DNA of 21,558 nt from Lachnospiraceae bacterium UBA5899 (GTDB lineage: Bacteria > Bacillota > Clostridia > Lachnospirales > Lachnospiraceae). The translations under genes and the position numbers were made by a program. A model generated the notes under the pieces. That model did not search any database and had not been told where the DNA came from. It saw only the letters and a program-made list of their open reading frames with translations. Shown here piece by piece: positions 7,805 to 15,541 of the stretch. Within the stretch, counting starts at the first letter, position 1; every line of letters begins with the position of its first letter. The DNA is taken from contig DJEL01000026.1 in NCBI GenBank assembly GCA_002432425.1, forward strand, positions 1 to 21,558, written 5' to 3'.

Positions 7805-8722
7805 ATGATACAGACAGAAACTCAAACGAAACCAAAGAAGAAAAAAATAAAACAACACTACAGCAAGAAAGAGGCTCTGATGGGATATCTCTTTGCCTCC
7901 CCCTGGATACTGGGATTTCTGGTTTTACAGGCGTTTCCGTTGTTTTATTCCCTGTATCTTTCTTTTACAAACGCAACAACAACTTCTATGACGGTAACCT
8001 TCCGGGGGCTTGACAATTATAAAGCGATACTCGGAGATCCGCTTTTCTGGAACAGTGTGGCCAACACTTTGAAATTTGTCCTTTTAAGCGTACCGTTAAA
8101 TCTGCTGTTTGCACTTTATCTGGCGTTGCTTCTGCATGCTAAGGTGCCCGGCAGAAAGCTGTTTCGGGCGCTGTATTACATTCCTACGCTGGTAACCATT
8201 GTGGCTGTCGTATTTCTGTGGAAGCAGCTGCTTGGTTCCACGGGCGTCGTTAATCAGCTGCTGGGAGTGTTCGGCATACAAGGTCCTGACTGGTTCCATG
8301 ATTACACATGGGCAACGCCCGGCCTGGCGATTATGGGTATGTGGAGTGTCGGCGGAACTGTGGTGATTTTCTTATCCTCCCTGACGGATGTCCCGACAGA
8401 ACTGTATGAAGCGGTTTCCGTGGATGGAGGAAATGTATTTACGAAGTTTTTCCATGTTACACTGCCCGCCATTTCACCGATTTTGTTCTACAACCTGCTT
8501 ACAGCAACCATAGCTGCCTTCCAGATTTTCGTACAGCCGATGCTGATGACAGGCGGTGAGTACAATACCAACTATCTGGGTTACAACATTTATACGACGG
8601 CATTTACGGTAGGCAGACAGGGATATGCCTCCGCAGTATCCTGGCTCATGCTTGTCATAGTAGGTATTTTTGTAATACTGATACAGCTTGCCCGTAAAAA
8701 ATGGGCATTCTATAACGATTAA
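7805..8722 (+). CDS. ABC sugar importer permease, MalF/CUT1 type
   Basis: The partner permease of the importer, 305 residues from the ATG at 7805. An ATG at 7799 exists two codons earlier, but the GAAGGG box (7793-7798) touches it directly; the later ATG leaves six bases and is preferred. After a basic tail (KPKKKKIKQ) comes the first membrane segment YLFASPWILGFLVLQAFPLF, typical of this family, and then five further segments. The EAA loop is ELYEAVSVDGGNVFTKFFHVTLP at about residues 198-220, quoted here in two parts: ELYEAVSVDGG, then FHVTLP. It carries V in place of the usual A in EAA, a common variation. It lies 28 bases after the binding-protein gene. The cluster has no ATPase, so a shared MsmK-type ATPase elsewhere is expected. 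Confidence 0.93.
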   Translation: MIQTETQTKPKKKKIKQHYSKKEALMGYLFASPWILGFLVLQAFPLFYSLYLSFTNATTTSMTVTFRGLDNYKAILGDPLFWNSVANTLKFVLLSVPLNLLFALYLALLLHAKVPGRKLFRALYYIPTLVTIVAVVFLWKQLLGSTGVVNQLLGVFGIQGPDWFHDYTWATPGLAIMGMWSVGGTVVIFLSSLTDVPTELYEAVSVDGGNVFTKFFHVTLPAISPILFYNLLTATIAAFQIFVQPMLMTGGEYNTNYLGYNIYTTAFTVGRQGYASAVSWLMLVIVGIFVILIQLARKKWAFYND

Positions 8723-8777
8723 ATGAAATAAGAAAGGCAAAACCAATCAAAAAAACAAAGAAAAGGAGAGAAAGAGT

Positions 8778-10460
8778 ATGAAAACAAACAAAAAAAGATT
8801 GTCATTGTTCCTGGCACTGATGCTTACGGTAATCATGACACTGACCGGCTGTACGGCGGTACAGGTATCCGGCAAATTACAACTGAATAAGGATGGCTCA
8901 GGAGAGCGTACGATTGAAGGACGAATCGCGAAAAACGATTATCAGGACGGCTACGGCAGTGCCTATTACTATCTGAAACAGCACGGGGATGACCTGGCCG
9001 CTTACATAAAAGATGTCTATACCGAAAAGGTTCCGGGCAGTGAAGAATGGCTGACGGTAGCGGTGGATGACAGTGCGGATGACTGGGAAGTAGTCAAATT
9101 GACATTTGCTTTTACTTCCTTTGAAGATTATACGGAAAAGCTGACTTCCTTAGCCTATGATGAAACGGCAGCCGCTGCTTTTGCCGCTCCTTCTTTCGGA
9201 CAGGACGATGCAGGCAATGTTACCTACAGCGAATCTACCGGTGTGATGACGGCAATTTTCAAGAGTTTACAGACGACTCTGATGGCAGATGACGCCATGT
9301 TTGATATTAACTGCACCAAGGACGGCACGGCATTAAATGACGGTTCCGCAGATCTGCAGTCTCTGACCGACAGCGGTGTGGAACTCATGAAACCCGAAAA
9401 CGGTGTGGTTATGACGATTTCCGTTGACGGTGCGGAAGAAACAGCCATGGCAGAAGCAAACGGTACTTATACATTCGGAGCAGCAGGAGACAAAGAACCT
9501 GCCGAAACCGCCTGCGTATTATATTATACCTTTGACGATACCCTGGCAAACTCAGGTACAGAGGCAGACAATGATCTTGTATTCGGTACCGGTTCTACCG
9601 GAGACGGCCCGGTTTACGAAGACGGTCTCGACGGAAAGGCAATCAAATTTGACGGCGCCACTTATCTGGCATCTCCCAATAAGGATTATAATTACGAAGA
9701 AATGACCATCAGCTTTGATTACCGCATGGATGCATATACCCAGACCGATACCGGCGCAAATATGGTAATTGTCCCTGCAGGTTTAGGTGCTCTTGGCGCA
9801 GGCGTGATTGATGTGGAATTTGTCAAAGAAGCAGATGCGGACGGAACACAGCTCCTCAGCAAGATGAACAGCGCCGACTGGCAGACCCAGGACAAGCTTT
9901 TCTCAGAGGGCTATCTGTTAGAGGCACATATGGGTGAATGGCACAACTACACTCTGGTATATCAGAACGAATACGATGACAGCGGCGAAATCAATGATTC
10001 CTATGTTTACATGTATATCGACGGAAAACTTGCGACCAGATCCAGACTGGCGGTAGCGGCAGGTCTTACCTACAGTCTTGGTTTATATGACAATACCGCA
10101 GAAAATGCAAACGGCGGTTTTAACGTAGGCGGCTATTACGAAGCAGAAACCGTAAAACGAGGCTGCACAGGCGCTCTGGATAACTTAAGAGTCTTTAACG
10201 GCGCTCTGAGTGAAGAAGAAGTCAACACACTCTGCTATGTAAATAAGGTAGACAAAGAATACGATCCTGCTGCAACGGATACTCCGGATACCACAGGCGA
10301 AACAGAGGAAAGCACCGCGCAGACCCCTGCGACAGAGGAAGCAAGTACCACAGAAAGCAGCGGCAATACCGCAGTAGTGGTTGCAGTAGTGGTTGTCATT
10401 GTAGTGGCAGCGGCAGTTGTTGTTGTCCTGGTATCTAAGAAAAAGAAGACAAAGAAATAA
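8778..10460 (+). CDS. LamG-domain lipoprotein with an extra C-terminal membrane anchor
   Basis: A 560-residue surface protein. The signal peptide ends in a lipobox LTGC, with lipidation expected at C25. An N-terminal alpha/beta domain of unknown role covers about residues 26-235. A laminin-G/concanavalin-like domain covers about 246-490, starting CVLYYTFDDTLANSG and ending TGALDNLRVFNGALSEEEV, the normal pattern of LamG-type jelly rolls that bind sugars. A Thr/Glu/Ser-rich linker (about 497-530) leads to a second hydrophobic segment at 532-552 made almost only of Val and Ala, then a basic tail KKKKTKK. It could therefore be anchored at both ends. It follows the importer genes and precedes another lipoprotein, so it may present glycans to the binding protein. 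AGGAG stands nine bases before the start. Function is inferred from context. Confidence 0.8.
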   Translation: MKTNKKRLSLFLALMLTVIMTLTGCTAVQVSGKLQLNKDGSGERTIEGRIAKNDYQDGYGSAYYYLKQHGDDLAAYIKDVYTEKVPGSEEWLTVAVDDSADDWEVVKLTFAFTSFEDYTEKLTSLAYDETAAAAFAAPSFGQDDAGNVTYSESTGVMTAIFKSLQTTLMADDAMFDINCTKDGTALNDGSADLQSLTDSGVELMKPENGVVMTISVDGAEETAMAEANGTYTFGAAGDKEPAETACVLYYTFDDTLANSGTEADNDLVFGTGSTGDGPVYEDGLDGKAIKFDGATYLASPNKDYNYEEMTISFDYRMDAYTQTDTGANMVIVPAGLGALGAGVIDVEFVKEADADGTQLLSKMNSADWQTQDKLFSEGYLLEAHMGEWHNYTLVYQNEYDDSGEINDSYVYMYIDGKLATRSRLAVAAGLTYSLGLYDNTAENANGGFNVGGYYEAETVKRGCTGALDNLRVFNGALSEEEVNTLCYVNKVDKEYDPAATDTPDTTGETEESTAQTPATEEASTTESSGNTAVVVAVVVVIVVAAAVVVVLVSKKKKTKK

Positions 10461-10489
10461 CAAGATAAAGAAATGACAAGAGGGCAGAT

Positions 10490-12697
10490 ATGGGCATTCT
10501 TAAGAAAGGAATTCTCACAGCGGCAGCGATACTTTCCATAGTATCGCTCGCCGCGTGCGGAACAGAAACGGTGTCCGGTAACGGAACGAATGATACAGAC
10601 AAAACAGATGAGGTGGGAACTATGCTGACTTTAACGGCAATGGATGAGAATATGCAGACAATAGTCAACGATGCGGGCATGAACGGAACCGGCGGAAGAA
10701 TTCATCTGCATTCCAACCGGCCGGAGGATATGCATAAGGGAAGCGGCAGCCGCTTCGTGTTTGACATCGGGCATATTGAAAAAATAGGAGAGCTTTATAT
10801 CTGGAATTACAATGCCGCAGAGGATACGGCAAGCGGGGTAAAAGAAGTGACCGTCAGCATTTCCGAGGATAACCGGACATGGACGGAGGTGGAAACCTGC
10901 ACGCTGGCACAGGCGGACGGAGAAGACGGAAGCTATGCAACGAACAAGGAAGACGGTACGCCGGTTGATTTCGGCGGAGTAAGTGCCAGATATATCTGTC
11001 TGGAGGCAAAGAGCAATTACGGCGGTGACGGTTATGGCCTGAGTGAATTGCGTCTGTTCCGCTATAAACAGCCCATTGTAGTGGGAGAAAGCATTTCCTG
11101 TTCCCCGCTGGAACGGTATATCAATAACAAATGGTCAGCTAAGCCGGAGGATTACAATTTCGTAAACGGAACCGGGTTAAGTGACTTCCGTTCCGCCGAA
11201 GCGGTACATGATAATCTTCCTGCGCATATGTTTGCCCAGGATGCGAAAGCATTTGAATTTACCGTTGATTTACAGGGAGAATACCCGGTATCCGGACTGG
11301 CTGTCTGGAATTACAACGATCCGGAACACCTGGATTACGGATTAAAGGAATTCCGGCTGAAGGTTTCCGATGATTATGCCAGTTGGAAAACCGTCGGAAC
11401 CTATACTCTGCCGCAGGCCGACGGCAGTGAAAAACTTGCGGCATCCCTTGTGATTGACCTGGAGGAAAGTATACAGGCACATTACATACAGTTGGAAATC
11501 CTCAGCAATTACGGCGGCGAAAAGGTGGGATTAAGTGAAGTCAGTGTATTCCTGGGAAGCGGCTGGTACTGTGATGAAGTGTCGGATTACACGGCGCTGT
11601 TTTCCCGGTACGAGGGCTGGGCAGGAGCGGACGGCATCTATTCCGTAAACCTGGACGGTAAAGATTATGATTATGACAGCGATGCTTCCGAAGAGAAAAC
11701 CTTTTTTGTATTCAGCGATACCATCGTATCCGATGTGGACCCGGTAACCAAGATACGCAGCAATTTCTATATGCCGAACAACACCAGCGCACTGCTTACC
11801 GGAAAAGCGGCCGACTGTAAAAAGATTACATTCCGGTGGCCGGGAAAGGAAGAGGCAACGGCGGGGATTGTGCCGGATCCTGTGACACCGGCAACCAAAC
11901 CGGGTAAGAGCATTTATTACTGGCTGGGGGATACCTTTGTCATAGGGGAACACCTTTATGTTTACTGTCTCCGTATCGATTCGGTAAATACAGCCTTTGG
12001 ATTTGAACAGATTGGTGTCGATCTGGCAAGATACGATATTGTGGATGGGGAAGTGGATTATGATTCCCTGCAGCTTGTCAATGACGGGGACATGCGTCTG
12101 TGCGATGTTTCCGACAGCAGCACCAAGTGGTACTTAGGCGGAGCGGTATACCAGAGCACGGAGGATGCGGGGGTCATGGACCCTGACGGATTTGTCTATG
12201 TGTACGGTTACCAGGATGTCTTAAACGTAGGAAGAGTGCTGATTGTTTCCCGGGTAAAGCCGGAAGATGTGGAAGATTTCTCCAAATATGAATATCTGGA
12301 TGAAAACGGTAACTGGGTAACGGATACGCCGAAGCTCTTTAAGGCACTGGCGGATGATGTGGCACCGGAATGCAGTGTGACACAGATTCAGAGCGGAGAA
12401 AATAAGGGAAAGTTCCTTTTTGTGAATACCCATATCACCAATACACCGACCATTAAGGCGTCCGTTTCCGAAGCACCCTATGAGGTGTTTGAAAACAAAA
12501 CCACCGTTTATTCCCATGATACCTGTCTTACGACTCTGGGAACGGGAAACAACAGCTACAATGCAAAGGCGCATCCGGTACTGTCCACGGCGGACGAAAT
12601 TATTATTTCCTATAACGTGAACGGAGATGATGCTTTTGAATATGCAGACATTTACAGACCGAGATTCTTACGTCTGGCCATGGTGGCAGAACGTTGA
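10490..12697 (+). CDS. Lipoprotein with two discoidin-like domains and a DUF5005-like C-terminal half
   Basis: A 735-residue exported lipoprotein with lipobox SLAAC (lipidation at C23). Two tandem F5/8-type C (CBM32-like) domains lie at about residues 58-191 and 225-355. They share internal signatures: IWNYN and VWNYN, ASGVKEVTV and DYGLKEFRL, SNYGGDGYGLSE and SNYGGEKVGLSE. The C-terminal half, about 365-735, opens with GWAGADGIYSVNLDG and EEKTFFVFSDT and looks like the DUF5005/DUF4185 group, probably a beta-propeller; this assignment is from memory of motifs. No catalytic residues can be named. It lies 29 bases after the LamG gene, with a modest AGAGGG box. Likely roles are glycan binding or an uncharacterised surface glycosidase. 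The three-part layout fits processing of a complex glycan before import. Confidence 0.75.
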   Translation: MGILKKGILTAAAILSIVSLAACGTETVSGNGTNDTDKTDEVGTMLTLTAMDENMQTIVNDAGMNGTGGRIHLHSNRPEDMHKGSGSRFVFDIGHIEKIGELYIWNYNAAEDTASGVKEVTVSISEDNRTWTEVETCTLAQADGEDGSYATNKEDGTPVDFGGVSARYICLEAKSNYGGDGYGLSELRLFRYKQPIVVGESISCSPLERYINNKWSAKPEDYNFVNGTGLSDFRSAEAVHDNLPAHMFAQDAKAFEFTVDLQGEYPVSGLAVWNYNDPEHLDYGLKEFRLKVSDDYASWKTVGTYTLPQADGSEKLAASLVIDLEESIQAHYIQLEILSNYGGEKVGLSEVSVFLGSGWYCDEVSDYTALFSRYEGWAGADGIYSVNLDGKDYDYDSDASEEKTFFVFSDTIVSDVDPVTKIRSNFYMPNNTSALLTGKAADCKKITFRWPGKEEATAGIVPDPVTPATKPGKSIYYWLGDTFVIGEHLYVYCLRIDSVNTAFGFEQIGVDLARYDIVDGEVDYDSLQLVNDGDMRLCDVSDSSTKWYLGGAVYQSTEDAGVMDPDGFVYVYGYQDVLNVGRVLIVSRVKPEDVEDFSKYEYLDENGNWVTDTPKLFKALADDVAPECSVTQIQSGENKGKFLFVNTHITNTPTIKASVSEAPYEVFENKTTVYSHDTCLTTLGTGNNSYNAKAHPVLSTADEIIISYNVNGDDAFEYADIYRPRFLRLAMVAER

Positions 12698-12708
12698 CAG
12701 GAGGGTGT

Positions 12709-12884
12709 ATGCACAGTCCGGCGCCTCTTGTGGTACATAATCCCGGATATGGCGGAGAAATGAGCATGCACCCGGAACTTGCCCGGTATTTTAACGTGCT
12801 GCATATTAATCTTCACATCTGGATCATGGGTATAACAGAGAATTTATACAGTTGGTAAAGGCGTGGTTTATGATTTACGCTTAA
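12709..12884 (+). pseudogene. Small ORF, probably a frameshifted or internally deleted gene remnant
   Basis: A strong GGAGGG box precedes an ATG at 12709 that opens 49 codons, ending at TAA 12856-12858. The peptide starts MHSPAPLVVHNPGYGGEMS and reads as ordinary protein. Near 12815 the sense-like reading seems to move to another frame, giving HLDHGYNREFIQLVKAWF up to TAA 12882-12884, which stops just before the ROK gene's ribosome-binding site. The two halves together look like the start and end of one gene joined by a loss or a shift of frame. No family could be named. It may instead be a genuine 49-residue peptide. Confidence 0.4.
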
Positions 12885-12895
12885 AAAGGAGTCAT

Positions 12896-13777
12896 ATGGA
12901 TGCAATAGGAATCGACATCGGCGGCATGTCCGCCAAGATTGGACTGATACGGCAGGAAAAAGTTCTTATAAGGGAAACCATCTCCACAGACAGCAATCTT
13001 TTGTATGAACCGTTTGTACGGGATGTCTGTGCATGCATCGGCAGGCTGCGGCAGCAGGGACAGGTGGAAAAAATCGGAATCAGTTCCTGCGGGCTGATTG
13101 ACAGCACAGGCGGTACGATTTTATATTCCAATAATATTAAGTGGGAAAATAAAAAAATAGCACCGGACATTGCCGAAATCACGGGACTGCCGGTACGTAT
13201 TGCGAATGATGCCAAATGTGCGGCACTGGCGGAAGCTGTGTACGGAGCGGGAAGTCCCTATGAAAGAATGGGAATGATTACCCTGGGAACCGGTGTCGGA
13301 GGAGGATTTATCTGCCATAAAAAGTTAGAAGGAGGCAGCCCTTACAGCGATGCCGACGGTATCTTCGGCCATATGACGGTGGAAAACAAAGGCAGACAGT
13401 GCACCTGCGGCCGACGCGGGTGCCTGGAGGCCTATGCATCCGCCACAGCAATTATGAAGCGTTATACGGAAACAACGGGCGAAACACTTACGGCAAAGGA
13501 AATTTTTGAACGGGCAGGGGAAGGCCGCAGGGAAGCGGTGGAAACCATAGAAGAATTCCGTTATTATCTGGCGGAAGGCCTGACAAATCTGGTCAATATC
13601 TTACGCCCGGAAGTGATTGTCGTAGGAGGCGGTGTGGCACGCTCGGCGGATTTGTTTCTGCCGTATGTCAATGAATATGTCAATAACCATGCATATGGTA
13701 CACACATTCTGCCTGTGAAAATTGTGGCAGCAAAATTAGGAAACGATGCGGGCATGATAGGCGCCGCTTTATTATAG
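12896..13777 (+). CDS. ROK-family sugar kinase
   Basis: A 293-residue cytoplasmic ATP-dependent hexokinase of the ROK family. It has no N-terminal DNA-binding domain, so it is an enzyme rather than a repressor. The phosphate-binding motif GIDIGGMSAKIG is at residues 5-16, the catalytic region IANDAKCAALAEA at 102-114 (catalytic base D105), the glycine-rich GTGVGGGFI at 131-139, and the zinc site is formed by H159 (FGHM) with C169, C171 and C176 in CTCGRRGCLE. The start at 12896 is chosen because AGGAG lies four bases upstream; an upstream in-frame GTG at 12863 has no box. It lies 20 bases before the mannose-6-phosphate isomerase gene, so mannose is the likely substrate, giving mannose-6-phosphate. 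Glucose or N-acetylmannosamine cannot be excluded. Confidence 0.9.
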   Translation: MDAIGIDIGGMSAKIGLIRQEKVLIRETISTDSNLLYEPFVRDVCACIGRLRQQGQVEKIGISSCGLIDSTGGTILYSNNIKWENKKIAPDIAEITGLPVRIANDAKCAALAEAVYGAGSPYERMGMITLGTGVGGGFICHKKLEGGSPYSDADGIFGHMTVENKGRQCTCGRRGCLEAYASATAIMKRYTETTGETLTAKEIFERAGEGRREAVETIEEFRYYLAEGLTNLVNILRPEVIVVGGGVARSADLFLPYVNEYVNNHAYGTHILPVKIVAAKLGNDAGMIGAALL

Positions 13778-13797
13778 AAAAGACAGGAGGCAGGAAA

Positions 13798-15522
13798 ATG
13801 GTTCAGGGCTATGGAAATTATGATAAGTATCCGGCAAAGGAAATCAAAGGATTTACAGCCGTTTCCGGTTATGACGCGATTGTAGAGGAATTAAAAAAGG
13901 CAGTCTCCGAAAAAGGCAGACAGGTCATTGTACTGGAAACCTATACGGAGGTGGACCAGGCAGAAATCCTGCAGGGTCTTACCGGCCTCGGAGCAACGGT
14001 ATTCTGTGCGGAAGACTGCACCATCAGCGACAGAGCTTATCAGGACTATATCCGGCAGTATGTAACGGATGACCGGGTATTCGGTATCATGAACACCTTA
14101 AATATCAAAGACTTTTATATGAAGGAAAAAACGGACCTGATGCGGAAGAGAATTGCGGAAACGGACGGTGTCATTCTGGTATACGGCGTAGGCGCCTCCT
14201 TGGTCTGCGAAGGGGATATTCTCGTATATGCGGATTTGGCAAGATGGGAAATCCAGTGCCGTTTTGCAAAGGGACTGCCCAACTGGAAAACCCACAATCC
14301 CGGGGCACCGAAGCTTGCCAAGTTTAAGCAGGGATTTTTCGTGGAGTGGAGAATGGCGGACCGCCTGAAGAAAAAATTATTTTCTAGGATAGATTTTCTG
14401 TTGGATACCAACGTAAAGGACCAGCCGAAGATGGTAAGCGGTGACGGCTTCCGGGCGGGACTGGAAACATTCAGCAGCGAGCCGTTCCGTCTGGTGCCTT
14501 ATTTTGCACCGGAAGTCTGGGGCGGACAGTGGATGAAGGAAATCTGTGACCTTGACAGAAAGAGTCCCAATTATGCATGGGCTTTTGACGGTGTACCGGA
14601 AGAAAACAGCATTTATATGCAGTTTGGGGATGTGCGCGTGGAAGTGCCGTCCATTGACGTGGTATTTACGCATCCGGTAGAACTTTTGGGTAACCGTGTC
14701 CATGCCCGATTTGGTACGGAGTTTCCCATCCGCTTTGACTTTCTGGATACCATGGGCGGACAGAATCTGTCCTTACAGGTACACCCGCTGACGGAGTACA
14801 TTCAGGAAACCTTCGGTATGCATTACACCCAGGATGAAAGCTATTATATTCTGGATGCCGATGAGGACAGCGTGGTATACCTTGGTCTGAAGGAAGGTAT
14901 TCAGAAAGAAGAAATGTTAAACGACTTAAAGGCAGCCCAGCGGGGCGAGATTATTTTTGACGCAGGAAAATACGTCAATACATGGCCGGTAAAGAAGCAT
15001 GACCATTTCCTGATTCCCGCCGGAACCGTACACTGCAGCGGCAAAAATACCATGGTGCTGGAAATCAGCGCGACACCGTATATATTCACTTTCAAGCTTT
15101 GGGACTGGGGACGTGTGGGTCTGGACGGTCTTCCCAGACCGGTACATATTGCACACGGCGAACAAAACATTCAATGGGACCGTACCACAGGCTGGGTAAA
15201 AGAAAACCTGATAAATCCCTGGAAAACCCTGGAAGAAGAGGAAGGAAAGACCGTGGTCAGAACCGGTCTGCATGAGAGGGAATTTATTGAAACCAGAGTG
15301 TATACCTTAAGCAAACCGTGTGAGCTGGAATGTGAAGGCAGTGTCAGCACCTGCAATGTGGTAGGCGGAAAAGGCGCCGTTATTGAGAGTACGGACGGCT
15401 CCTTTGCACCGTATGAAGTACATTATGCAGAAACCTTTATCATTCCCGCAAGTGTGAAAAAGTTTGTGATGCGTCCGCTGGACGGGGAAACCAAAATTCT
15501 GCGTGCAACCGTAAGAGGCTAA
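13798..15522 (+). CDS. Class I mannose-6-phosphate isomerase with an extra N-terminal domain
   Basis: A 574-residue cytoplasmic protein. The C-terminal part, from about residue 215, is a class I phosphomannose isomerase: VWGGQWM near 240, NLSLQVHP at 323-330 with zinc ligands Q327 and H329, DESYYIL with E347, and LIPAGTVHC at 405-413 with H412. It should convert mannose-6-phosphate to fructose-6-phosphate. Typical bacterial enzymes of this class are about 310-390 residues, so the first 200 residues are extra. They read as an alpha/beta fold (VIVLETYTEVDQAEIL, VFGIMNTLNIKDFY, VILVYGVGASLV, DILVYADLARWEIQ) that recalls a nucleotide-binding or kinase-like domain, but there is no Walker A motif. 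AGGAGG lies seven bases before the start. It is coupled in order to the ROK kinase before it and the GH38-like enzyme after it. Confidence 0.88.
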   Translation: MVQGYGNYDKYPAKEIKGFTAVSGYDAIVEELKKAVSEKGRQVIVLETYTEVDQAEILQGLTGLGATVFCAEDCTISDRAYQDYIRQYVTDDRVFGIMNTLNIKDFYMKEKTDLMRKRIAETDGVILVYGVGASLVCEGDILVYADLARWEIQCRFAKGLPNWKTHNPGAPKLAKFKQGFFVEWRMADRLKKKLFSRIDFLLDTNVKDQPKMVSGDGFRAGLETFSSEPFRLVPYFAPEVWGGQWMKEICDLDRKSPNYAWAFDGVPEENSIYMQFGDVRVEVPSIDVVFTHPVELLGNRVHARFGTEFPIRFDFLDTMGGQNLSLQVHPLTEYIQETFGMHYTQDESYYILDADEDSVVYLGLKEGIQKEEMLNDLKAAQRGEIIFDAGKYVNTWPVKKHDHFLIPAGTVHCSGKNTMVLEISATPYIFTFKLWDWGRVGLDGLPRPVHIAHGEQNIQWDRTTGWVKENLINPWKTLEEEEGKTVVRTGLHEREFIETRVYTLSKPCELECEGSVSTCNVVGGKGAVIESTDGSFAPYEVHYAETFIIPASVKKFVMRPLDGETKILRATVRG

Positions 15523-15541
15523 AAGGCCGGGAGGTAAGAAT

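Noticed and set aside
12863..12895. Upstream GTG start for the ROK kinase
   Set aside because: It has no ribosome-binding site and the added 11 residues precede the normal family start; the ATG at 12896 has AGGAG.
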